Assembly: GCA_907163375.1 (NCBI GenBank) | Contig: CAJQUW010007236.1 | Coordinates: forward strand, 1 to 64,000 | Direction: 5' to 3' | DNA: 64,000 nt | From: Prostheceraeus crozeri | Lineage: Eukaryota > Platyhelminthes > Polycladida > Euryleptidae | Part shown: in pieces, positions 1 to 12,370 of the stretch | Position numbering within the stretch: position 1 is the first letter of the stretch | How the letters are laid out: the number at the start of each line of letters is the position of its first letter | Made by a program: the position numbers and the translations under genes | Notes under the pieces: generated by a model | Databases searched by the model: none | What the model saw: only the letters and a program-made list of their open reading frames with translations | Told to the model about the DNA's origin: nothing

Positions 1-3000
1 GCAGACGAGGAATGGATGAAGGGTTCAACAACACTGAAGGTGCATAAAAGAATCAGGGACGAATATATATTGTTAGCAGACGCGATAACCAATGACAGGC
101 ACACTGAAGGGCCAAGAAGAGGAACGATGTAGCAGACCATGAGAGGGACGGAAAAGCCACACTGAAGGTCCAAAGAGGGACGATGTAAGCAGACGAGGAG
201 GGGAAGAAAAAGCACACTGAAGGGGCCAAAGATTGGACAATGTAGCAAACGAGAGACGATGAAAGCGGCACACTTGAAGGGACAAACGAGGGGACTTAGA
301 TGTCGAAGACGAGAAAAGGATGAAAGGCACATGAGAGGGGCCAACCGATGGGGACGCAGTAGCTGACCGATGAAGTAAGAAAGTAGCACACTGAGGGACA
401 AAAGAGAGGACGACATAAGCTAACATAGGAAATGCGGATGTTCAAGTGGCAGCACAGCGCGCGAGGCCAAAGAGGGGACGATGATCGCCGACGTAAGACA
501 GACTGAAAAGTGCACTTGCCACTGAAGCGACAAAGAGCGGACGATATTGCAGCACTAGGAATGATGACAGACACACTGAAGGGGACATAAGTAGAGGCGA
601 CGATGTAGTTGACGAGTGAAATGTAGATGAAGGGCACACTAAAGCGCCAAAGAGTTGTCGATGTAGCAGATCGAGAATGTGCTGTAGAAGGGCACATCAA
701 AGGTGCAAAAGAGACGATGTAGCAGAATCGAAGAAGAGAAGAAAAGCCACTGAAAGGGCCAAACTATGTGCTACGATGTAGCAAACGAGGAGACATGAAG
801 GGCACGACTGAAGGGACCAAAGAGGGGATGGAAGTAGAAGACGAGAGGAAGAAAAGTACACACTTAAGGCGTTCCAAAAAGGATAGACGATGTAGCAGAA
901 CGACGAGGGGATGAAAGGCACACCTGACTCAGGACAAAAGAGGGACGATGTAGCAGACGAGGAGACAATATAAAGCACCAGAAGGGTACCAAAGAGGGAC
1001 GAGCATCGTAGCAGCACCATCGATGACGCGAGAATGAAGGGCACACTGAAAGGGCCAAAGAGGGGACGATGTAGCAGACGAGGAGGGGATGAAAGGCACA
1101 CTGAAGGGTCAAAAGAGGGGACGATGTAGCAGACGAGGACAGGATGAAAGGCACACTGAAGCGACCAAAGAGCGGACGATGTTGCAGACGAGGAATGGAT
1201 GAAAGACACACTGAAGGGACAAAAGAGAGGACGATGTAGCTGACGAGGAATGGATGAAGGGCACACTGAAGGGGCCAAAGAGGGACATGTAACAACGAAG
1301 GAATGGTTGAAGGGCACACTGAAGGGGGCCAAAGAGGGTACGATGGAGCAGAACGACGAGGGAAGAGCAACACAACTGGAGGGCAAGAGGGGTCGATGTT
1401 GCAGACGAAGGACAGGATGAAAGGCACACTGGAACGACCAAGAGCGGTCGATGTTTGCAGACGAGGAATGGATAAAGACAAACACAGAAGGGACAAAAGA
1501 GAGGACGATGTAGCTACGAGGACTGGATGAAGGGCACACTGAAGGGGCCAAAGAGGGGGGACGATGTAGCTGACGAGGAGAGGTTTGACGTGGGACACTT
1601 AAGCGCCCAAAGAGGGGACATGTAGATGACGAGGAACAATGACACACACTGAAGGGGCCAAAGAGGGACATGTAGAGACGAGGAGGGGAAGAAAACTCAC
1701 TGAGGGGTCCAAGAGGGGACGATTGTAGCAAACGAGGAGACGCATGACATCTAGGTTGGTACAAAGAGGACGATGTACAGGCGAGGAAGAGCAGAAAGGC
1801 ACTGTTGGAGGCGCAAAAGTGGGGACAAGTTGCAAGACGATAGGGGGAAAGTAAACACAGAGGGGCCAAAGAGGGACGAATGTTTGCAGACGAGAATGGA
1901 AAAGCCCAACTGAAGGTACCAAAGAGGGGACGTTGTAGCAACGAGGAGGGGATGAAAGGTACACTGAAGGACAAAAGCGGGGACGATGTTAGCTGACGAG
2001 GAATGATATAGGGCACACAGAAGGGACAAAAAGGAGGACATGGTACAGACGAGGAGGGATGAAGGGCACACGTGAAGGGGCCATAGAGGGACGATGTATT
2101 AGACCGAGGAATGGATGAAGCAACACATGAAGGCGCCAAAGAGGGGAACTAGGTAGCAACCAGAGGGGAAGAAAGGTACACTTGAAGGGACAAAGCGGGA
2201 CGATGTAGCAGACGAGGAATGGATAAAGGGCACACTGAAGGGACAAAGAGGAAAACGATGTACAGACAGGAATGGATGAATGGCACTCTGAAGTGCAAAA
2301 GACGGGATCGATGTAGCAGATGAGGCAGACAAATGAAAGGCAACACTGAAGGGCCAAAAGAAGGACGATGTAGCGACCAGGAGGGGAAGAAAACACACTG
2401 ACGGGCTCCAAAGAGGGGACGATGTAGCAGACGAGGAAGGGGAAGAAAACACAAACGGAAGGGCCAAAGAGTGGACGATGAGCAAACGAGAGACGATGAA
2501 GGCACACTGACGGGACCAACAAGAGGGACATGTAGAAGACGAGAAAGGATAAAGGCACACTGAGGGGCCAACGAGGGGACGATGTAGCTGACGAGGACTG
2601 GATGAAGGCACACTGAAGGACAAAAGAGGACGCTGTAGCTAACGAGAATGGATGAAGGGCCACACTCAGGGCCAAAGAGACGATGATGCAGACGAGACAG
2701 AAAGAAAGGCACACTGAAGCGACAACAGAGCGGACATATTGCAGACTAGAAAGGATGAAAGACTCATGAGGGACAAAAGAGAGGACGATGAGTTACGAGG
2801 AATGGATGAAGGGCACACTGAAGCGGCCAAAAGTGGTCGATGTAGCAGACAGATGATGAAGGGCACACTAAAGGTGCTAAAGAGGGACGATGTACCGACG
2901 AGGAAGGAAGAAAAGCAACACTGAAGGGCCTAAGATGGACATGTTCCAAACGAGGAGACGACATGAAGGGCACACCTGAAGGGACCAAAGAGGGATGAAG

Positions 3001-6000
3001 TAGATGACGAGGAAGAAGAAAAGCACACCGGAAAGGGTCCAAAAAGGACGATGTAAGCAGACGAGAAGGGGAATGAAAGGCACACTGAAGGGACAAAAGA
3101 GGGACGAAATGTAGCAGTCGAGGAGACTATGAAAGCACACAGAAGGGGCCAAGAGGGAGAACGATTAGCAGACGAGAAGAGGATGACGAGGCAGACACAG
3201 AATGGTCAAAAAGGACGATATAGCAGACGAAGGAGACAATGAAAGGCATACTGAAGGGGCCCAAAGAGGGAACGATGTCGCAGACGAGGAGGGGAGAAAG
3301 TCTACACGAAGTGGCTCCGCAAAGAGGGGACGATGTAGCAAACGAGGAGACGATGAAGGGCACACTGAAGGGACCAAAAAGGGGACGATTAGAAGACGAG
3401 GAAGGGAAGAAAGCACACTGGAGGGCCAAAGAGGGGACGATGTTGCAGACGAGGAATGGATGAAAGGGGACACTGATGGCCAAAGAGGGGACGAATTGTT
3501 GCAAGACGAGGAAGAGGATGGAAAGGCCACACTGATGGGTCCAAAAGAGGTCGATGTTGCAGACAGGAGACAATGAAAGCACACTGAAGGGGCCAAAAGA
3601 GGGACCGAAGTTGCAGACGAGTAGGGGAAGAGCAACACACAAGAGGGCCAAAGAGGGACGATTTTGCAGACGAGAGGGATGAAAGGCACACTGAAGGACA
3701 AAAGAGGGGACTTGTACAGACGAGGAATGGATGAATGGCACACTGAAGGGACAAAAGAGAGGACGATGTAGCAGACGAGGAATGGATGAAGGGCACACTG
3801 AAGGGGCCAAAGAGGGGACGATGTATTAGACGAGGAGACGATGAAGGGCACACTGAAGGTGCAAAAAAAGGGACGATGTAGCAGCCGAGGAGACAATGAA
3901 AGGCATACTGAAGGGGCGAAAGAGGGGACGATGTAGCAGACCAGGAGGGGAAGAAAGGTACACTGAAGGGACAAAAGAGGGGACGATGTAGCAGACGAGG
4001 AATGGATGAAGGGCACATGATAAGGGACAAAAGAAGGGAGGACGATTGTAGCAGACGAGCGGAATGGATGATGAGGGCACATGAAGGGGCCAAAAGAGGG
4101 GGAGACGATGTATTAGACGAGGAAATGGACTGAAGGGCACACTGAAGGTGCAAAAGAAGGGACGATGTAGCACAGACGTGGAGACAATGAAAGCACACTG
4201 TAGGGGCAAAGAGGGGACGATGTAGTCTGACCAGTAGGGGAAGAAAAGAACACTGAAGGGTCCAAAGCGGGGAAGTCGTAGCAGCGAGGAGGGGAAGTAT
4301 AAGCACACTGAAGGGAACCAACGAGGGGGACGATGTAGAAGACGAGAAAGGGAAGAAAGGCACACTGGAGGGGCCAACGAGGGGACGATGTAGCTGACGA
4401 GGAATGGATGAAGGGCACACTGAAGGGACAAAAGAGAGGACGATGTTGCAGACGAGGACAGAATGAAAGGCACACTGAAGCGACCAAAGAGCGGACGATA
4501 TTGCAGACTAGGAATGGATGAAAGACACACTGAAGGGACAAAAGAGAGGACGATGTAGTTGACGAGGAATGGATGAAGGGCACACTGAAGGGACAAAAGA
4601 AAGGACGATGTATTTGACGAGGAATGGATGAAGGGCACACTGTAGGTGCAAAAGAAGGGACGATGTAGCAGACGAGGAGACAATGAAAGGCACACTGAAG
4701 GGGCCAAAGAGGGGACGATGTAGCAGACGAGGAATGGATAAAGGGCACACTGAAGGGACAAAAGAGAGGACGATGTAGCAGACGAGGAATGGATGAACGG
4801 CACACTGAAGGAGCCAAAGAGGGGACGATGTATTAGACGAGGAATGGAGACAGACACACTGAAAGGCCAAAGAGGGACGTTGTAGCAGACCAGGAGGAAA
4901 AAAGCACACTGAAGGGGCCAAAGAGTGGCCGATGTAGCAACGAGGAGACGATGAAGGGCACCCTGAAGGGACCCAATAGGGGAGAACCGGATGACGAAGA
5001 CGAGAAAGGAAGAAAGCACAGTGGAGTGGGGCCAAAGAGGGACGATGTTGCAGACTAGGATGGATAAGGGGGACACTGAAGGGCCAAAAGGGACGATGTA
5101 GCAGAACGAGGAGAGGATAAAGGCACATCTGAAGGTCAAAAGAGGGGACATGTTGCAGACGAGGAGACAAATGAAGGCACACTGAAAGGGCCAAAGAGGA
5201 CGAAGTTGCAGAGAGTAGGGGAAAGCAACACACAAGGGCAAAGAGGGGAACGATGTTGCAAGACGAGGAGGGGAGGAAAGGCCCACCTGAAGGGACAAAA
5301 AGAGGGGACGATGTACAGAACGAGGAATGATGAATGGCACACTGAAGGGACAAAAGAGAGACGATGTATCATCAGGGAATGGATAAGGGCAACCCTTGAA
5401 GGGGCCAAAGAGGGAACCGATTATTAGACGAGGGAACGATGAAGGCACAACTGAAGGTGCATAAAAAAGGACGATGTAGCAGCCCGAGGAGACGAAGGAA
5501 GGCATACCGGAAGGGTCGAAAAGAGGGGACGATGTAGCGAACCAGGGAGGGGAAGAAAGGTACACGATGGGAACAACAGAGGGGACGATGTAGCAGACGA
5601 GGAATTGGATACAAGGGCACCACTGAAGGACAAAAGAGAGGACGATGTAGCAGAGACGAGGAATGGATGAAGTGCACAACTGAAGGGGCCAAAAGGGGAA
5701 CATGGTATAACAGAATTATGAAGGCACACTGAAGGTGGCAAAAGAAGGGACGATGTAGCAGACGAGGTGACAATGAACGGCACACTGAAGGGGGCCAAAG
5801 AGGGACGATGTAGCTGACCAGAGGGAAGAAAAGCACCACTGAAGGTCCAAAGAGGGGACGATGTAGCAGACGAGGAGGGGTAAAAAGCACACTGAAGGCC
5901 AAAGAGGGGACGAAGTAGAAACGAGAAAGGGAAGTAAGGCACACTGGAGGGGCCATCGAGACGATTAAGCTGACGAGGAATGGATGAAGGGCTCACTGAA

Positions 6001-9000
6001 GGACAAAAGAAGGACCGATGTTGCAGACGAGACCAATGAACAGGCACACTAAGCGAACAAAGAGCGACGATATTGCCAGACTAGGAATTGATGAAAGTCA
6101 CACTGAAGGGACAAAAGAGAGACGATGTAGTTGACGAGGATGGATGAAGGGCACACTGATGGACAAAAGAAAACGATGTATTTGACGAGGAATGTGATAA
6201 GGGCAAACTGTAGTGCAAAAGAAGGACGAGTACAGACGAGGAACAATGAAAGGCACACCTGAAGGGCCCAAAGGGACATTAGCAGACAAGGAATGATAAA
6301 GGGCACCACTGAAAGGGAAAAAAAAAAAACAAAAGAGAGACGATGTTAGCAGACGAGGAAGATGAAGGGCACGCTGAAGTCGGCCCAAAACAGGGGACGA
6401 TGTATTAGACGAGGAATGGATGAAAGGCACACTGAAGGGGCCAAAGACGGGACGTTTTGTAGAGGGACAGGAGGGGAAGAAAGCAGAACTGAACGGGCCA
6501 AAGAGGGGACGATGTAAGCAGAACGAGGAGGACGATTGAAGGGGCACACTGAAGTGACCAAAGAGGGGGAACGATGTTAGAAGACGAGCAACGGGAGAAA
6601 GGCACACTGGATGGGGCAACGAGGGGACGATGTAAGCTGACGAGGAATGGATGAGGGGCCACACTGAAGGGACAAAAGAGAGGACGATGTAGTTAACGAG
6701 GAATGGATGAAGGGCTCAATGATGGGCCAAAAGCGGGACGATGTAGATGACGAGGAATGGATGAAGGGCACACTGAAGGGGCCAAAGAGGGGACGTTGCT
6801 GTAGCAGACGAGGGAGGGGATGAAGGGCACACTGAAGGGGACAAAAGAGGGGGACGATGTAGCAGACGGAGGAATGGATGATAGGGCACACTGAGGGCCC
6901 AAAGAGGGTGACGATGTAAGCAGACACAGGAGGGGAAGGAAAGGTACACTGAAGGGACAAAAAGCGGGGACGATGTAAGCAGTCGAGGAATGGAATAAAG
7001 GGCCCACTGAAGGGACAAAAGAGAGGACGATGTAGGCAGGACGGAGGGACATGGATGAAGGGCACCACTAAACCGGGTCAAAGATGGGGGACGAGGTATT
7101 AGACGAGGAATGGATGAAGGGCATCACTGGAAGGTAGCAAAAGAAGGGACGATGTAGCAGGGACGAGAGGGAAGGAAAAGCACACTGAAAGGGACAAAGA
7201 GGAGGACGATGTAGCAGACGAGGAATGGTTGCATGGGACACTGAAGGGGCCAAAGAGGGGGGGACGATGTTAGCAGACGAGGAGGGGAAGAGAAAGCACA
7301 CTGAAGGGGCCAAAGAAGTGGACGCTGTAGCAAACGCGGAGACGATGAAGGGCACACTGAGGGTTCCAAAGAGTGGACGATTGCTAGCAAGCGAGGAGAC
7401 GATGATAGGGCAACACTGAATGGACGCACAGAAGGGACCGATGTAGAAGACGAGAAAGGGAAGAAAGGCACACTGGAGGGGCCAACAGGAGGACGATGTA
7501 GCTGAGAGGATATGGATGAAGGGCACACTGGATGGGGCCAAATAGGGGACCGATGTTGCATGTCGAGGACCAGAATGAAAGCACAACTCTGAAGCGACAA
7601 AGAGCGGACGATATTGCAGACTAGGAATTGATGAAAGGACACACTGAAGGACAAACGAGGAGGACGCAATGTAGTTTTGACGAGGAGGAGGATGAAGGGC
7701 ACAATCTGAAGGGGCCAAAGATGGGGGACGATGTAGCACAGACGAGGAATGGATGAAGGGCACGCTGAAGGTTGCAAAAGTTAGGGGGACGATGTAGCCA
7801 GACTGAGGAGGGGAAGAAAAGCACACTGAAAGGGACAAAAGAGTGGTCGATGTAGGCAAAAGAGGAAGACGATGATTAGGGGTGCACACTGAAAAGGGAC
7901 AAAGAGGGGATGAAGTAGAAGACGAGGAAGGGAAGAAAAAAATCAAACTGAGGGTCCAAAAAGGGGACGAGTGTAGCAGACGAGGAGGGGATGAATAGGC
8001 CTACTGAAACGGGCAAAAGGTGGGGACGAGGTAGCTGACGAGGAGACAATGAAAGGCACACAGAAGGGGACGAAGAAGGGGGACGATGTAGCAGACGATG
8101 AGAGGATGAAAGGGCCAACACTGAAGGGTCAAAAGAGGGGCCGATCTAGCAGACGAGGGTGACAATGAAAGGCATACTGAAGGGGGCAAAGCCGGGGACG
8201 ATGTAGCAGACGAGGAGGGGAAGAAAGGTACACTGAAAGGGTCCAAAGAGGGGATGAAAGGCCACACTGAAGGGACCAAAAAAGGGAGATGTAGAAGACC
8301 GAGGAGGGAAGAAAGGCACACTGGAGGGGCCAAAGAGGGGGACGATGCTGCATACGAGGAATGGATGAAGGGGGACACTGAAGGGTCAAAAAGTGGGGAC
8401 GATGTTGCAGGACGAGGGGACAATGAAAGGCAACACTGAAGGGGCAACAGAGGGGCGAAGTTGCAGACGAAGTAAAGGAGAGCAACACACAAGAGGGGCC
8501 AAGAGGGGGGGGCCGATTGTAGCAGACGAGGAATGGATGAATGGCACACACTGAAGGGGCCAAAGGGGGACGATGTAGCAGAACGATGGGACGAGGATGA
8601 AAGGCACATGAAGGGTCAAAAGAGGGGGACGATGTGGCAAGACGATGGTGACAATGAAAGGCACACTGAAGGGGCCAACAGACGGGGACGAAGTTTCAGA
8701 CGAGTGGGGACGAGCACACACAAGACAAGGTGGGGCCCAAAGAGGGGGCGATGTTGCAGACGAGGAGGGGAGGAAAGGCCACACTGAAGGGCCAAAAGAT
8801 AGGGGGCGATGGTAGTCAGACGTGGCTCTGGATGAATGGCACACTGAAGGGACAAAAGGATCGAGGGAACGATAGTAGCAGACGAGGTCATGGATGAAGG
8901 GCACTACTGAAGGGGGCCAAAGCGGGGACGATGTATTAGACGAGGAATGGATGAAGGGCACACTGAAGGTGCAAAAGAAGGGACGAAGTAGCAGACGAGG

Positions 9001-11180
9001 TTGGGAAGAAAAGCACACTGAAGGGATCAAAGGAGAGGACGATGTAGCTGACGAGGAAATGATGAATGGGCACACTGAAGGGGCCAAAGACGGGGACGAG
9101 GTGTATAGCAGACGAGGAGGGGGAAGAAAAGCACACTGAAGGGGCCAAAGAAGGTGGACGATGTATAAACGAGGAGACGATGAAGGGGGCCACACGAAGG
9201 GGTCCAAAGAGTGTGACGATGTTTTTGTAGCAAGCGCAGGGAGACGATGAAAGGGCCACACTGAAGGGAACCAAAGAGGGGGACTGATGTAGAAGACGAG
9301 GAAAGACCCGGAAGAAAGGAACTCGGGAGGGGCCAACGAAGATAGTTTACGAAGTCCTCCGTTAAGAATTTACCGATACATTGTCAGGGGGGAGGGACGA
9401 TGTGGGGGGGGGAACGCCCATGTAGCTGACGAGGAATTGGATGAAGGGCAACACAGGAGGGGCCAAAATAGGGGACGATGTTGCAGACGGAGGACGAGAA
9501 TGAAAGGCACCACTGGAAGAGACCAAAGGGCGGGACGATATTGCAGACTAGGAATTGATTGAAAGACACACTGAAAGGGACAAAAGTGTGACGATGTAGT
9601 TTGACGAGGGAGGAGGATGAAGGGCACACTGAAGGGGCCTAAAGAGGTGGACGATGTAGCAGACGAGAGCGAATGGTTGAAGGGCACACTGAGGTAGGAT
9701 GTTTACGTGCAAGAGGGGACGATGTAGCAGACGAACGGGAGGGGAAGAAAAGCACACTGAAAGGGCCAAAGAGTGGGACGATGTAGCAAAACGAGGGAGA
9801 CGATGAAGGGCACAACTGAAAGGGACAAAAGAGGGGATGAAGGTAGAAGAACGAGGAAGGAAGAAAAAAATTCACACTGAAGGGTCCAAAAAGGGGACGA
9901 TGTAGCAGACGAGGAGGGGATGAAAGGCACACTGAATGGGCCAAAAAGAGGGGACGGATGTAGCTGTCGAGGAGGGAGACAATGAAAGGGCACACCAGAA
10001 GGGGACTAAGCGGGGACGATGTAGAGGAGAGGAAGAGGTTGAAAAGGCACACTGAAAGGGTCAATAAGAGGGGAGGACGATCTAGCAGAACGAAGGAGGC
10101 CAATGAAAGGATACTGAAGGGGCATAGAGGGGACGATTGTAGCTAGACGAGGAGGGGAATGAAAGGTACACTGAAAGGGTCCAAAGAGGGGATGAAAGGC
10201 ACACTGTTGGGAGAAAACAGGGGAACGATGTACGAAGACGAGGAAGGGAAGAAAAGGCACACTGGAGGGGCCAAAGAGGGACGATGTTGCATACGAGGAA
10301 TGGATGATGGGGACACTGAAGGGTCAAAAGAGGGGAGATGTTTCAAGACGAGGAGGACAATGAAAAGGCACAATGATGGGGCCAAAGAGGGGAGCGAAGT
10401 TGCAGACGAGTAAAGGAAGAGCAACACACAAGAGGGGCCAAAGAGGGGACGATGTAGCAGACGTGGATATGGATGACTGGCACACTGAGGTGGCCAAAGA
10501 GGGGACGATGTAAGCAAGACGAGGAGAGGATGAAAGGCACACTGAAGGGTAAAAAGAGGGGGACGATGTGGCAGACGAGGAGACAATGAAAGGCAACACT
10601 GAAGGGGACAAAGATGGGGACGAAGTTTCAGACGAGTAGGGGAAGGAGCAACACACAAGAGGGGCCAAAAGAGTGGGACGATTGTTGCAGACGAGGAGGG
10701 AATGAAAATGAATGGCACACTGAAGTTACAAAAGAGGGGACGATGTAGCAACAGGAATGGAATGAAGGGCACACTGAAGGGCCAAAGAGGGGACGAGTAT
10801 TAGACGAGAAGATGAAGGCACACGAAGGTGCAAAAAGAAGGGACGATGTACAGACGAGGGACAATTGAAAGGGCACACTGAAGGGGCCAAAGAGGGACGA
10901 TGTAGCAGACGAGGAGGGGAAGAAAAGCACACTGAAGGGTCCAAAGAGGGACGATGTAGCAGACGAGGAGAATGATGAAAAGCACACTGAAGGGGCCAAA
11001 GAGGGGACGATGTAGCAGACAGGAGGGGAAGAAAGCACACTGAAGGGTCCCAAAGAGGGGACGCACACTGAAGGGCCAAAGAACGATGTAGCAAACGAGG
11101 AGACGATGAAGGGCACACACTGAAGGGACCAAAGAGGGGACGATGTAGAAGACGAGAAAGGGAAGAAAGGCACACGGGCC
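1..11180. repeat. Noisy part of the array with many single-base indels
   Basis: In this stretch most monomers carry random one-base insertions, deletions and homopolymer changes (for example a run of 12 A near 6,309-6,320 and stretched G runs around 8,510 and 9,410). From about 11.2 kb on, monomers are clean 55-mers. Clean islands sit inside the noisy part at about 1,032-1,280, 3,715-4,010 and 4,375-4,860. The noisy monomers keep the same rare block-specific variants as clean blocks further right, which argues for uncorrected sequencing error over ancient decay. Lighter noise recurs at about 14,255-14,720. Base-level detail here should not be trusted. Confidence 0.75.
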
Positions 11181-12370
11181 AACGAGGGGACGATGGAGCT
11201 GACGAGGACTGGATGAAGGGCACACTGAAGGGACAAAAGAGAGGACGATGTAGCTGACGAGGAATGGATGAAGGGCACACTGAAGGGCCAAAGAGGGGAC
11301 GATAATGCAGACAAGGAGCGGAAGAGCAACACACTGGAGGAGCCAAATAGGGGACGATGTAGCAGACGAGGAATGGATGAAGGGCACACTGAAGGGACCA
11401 AAGAGGGGACGATGTAGCTGACGAGGAATGGATGAAGGGCACACTGGAGGGGCCAAATAGGGGACGATGTTGCAGACGAGGACAGAATGAAAGGCACACT
11501 GAAGCGACCAAAGAGCGGACGATATTGCAGACTAGGAATTGATGAAAGACACACTGAAGGGACAAAAGAGAGGACGATGTAGTTGACGAGGAGAGGATGA
11601 AGGGCACACTGAAGGGGCCAAAGAGTGGACGATGTAGCAGACGAGGAATGGATGAAGGGCACACTGAAGGTGCAAAAGAGGGGACGATGTAGCAGACGAG
11701 TAGGGGAAGAAAAGCACACTGAAAGGTCCAAAGAGTGGACGATGTAGCAAACGAGGAGACGATGAAGGGCACACTGAAGGGACCAAAGAGGGGATGAAGT
11801 AGAAGACGAGGAAGGGAAGAAAAAAATCACACTGAAGGGTCCAAAAAGGGGACGATGTAGCAGACGAGGAGGGGATGAAAGGCACACTGAAAGGGCCAAA
11901 AGAGGGGACGATGTAGCTGACGAGGAGACAATGAAAGGCACACAGAAGGGGACAAAGAGGGGACGATGTAGCAGACGAGGAGAGGATGAAAGGCACACTG
12001 AAGGGTCAAAAGAGGGGACGATCTAGCAGACGAGGAGACAATGAAAGGCATACTGAAGGGGCCAAAGAGGGGACGATGTAGCAGACGAGGAGGGGATGAA
12101 AGGTACACTGAAGGGTCCAAAGAGGGGATGAAAGGCACACTGAAGGGACCAAAAAGGGGACGATGTAGAAGACGAGGAAGGGAAGAAAGGCACACTGGAG
12201 GGGCCAAAGAGGGGACGATGTTGCATACGAGGAATGGATGAAGGGGACACTGAAGGGTCAAAAGAGGGGACGATGTTGCAGACGAGGAGACAATGAAAGG
12301 CACACTGAAGGGGCCAAAGAGGGGACGAAGTTGCAGACGAGTAAAGGAAGAGCAACACACAAGAGGGGCC
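7870..12370. repeat. Higher-order repeat: three copies of a ~1.93-1.96 kb block
   Basis: The same series of rare variants appears at about 7.87-8.48, 9.79-10.44 and 11.75-12.37 kb: a GGGGATGAAGTAGAAGACG monomer, then one with an A-run before TCACACTG, then a GATCTAGCAGACGAGG monomer, then a short monomer pair. The offsets are about 1,927 and 1,957 bp, or 35-36 monomers. The first two copies are noisy and the third is clean. Confidence 0.75.
9331..9415. other. Non-satellite interruption inside the array
   Basis: About 85 bases between two monomers do not match the 55-bp unit. The stretch starts near GATAGTTTACGAAGTCC and ends in a G run just before a normal GTAGCTGACGAGG. It is the only clear block of foreign sequence I see in 47.5 kb of array, and it lies in the noisy segment. 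It may be a chimeric read join or corrupted base calls rather than a real insertion. I did not recognise it as a known sequencing adapter or element. Confidence 0.6.
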
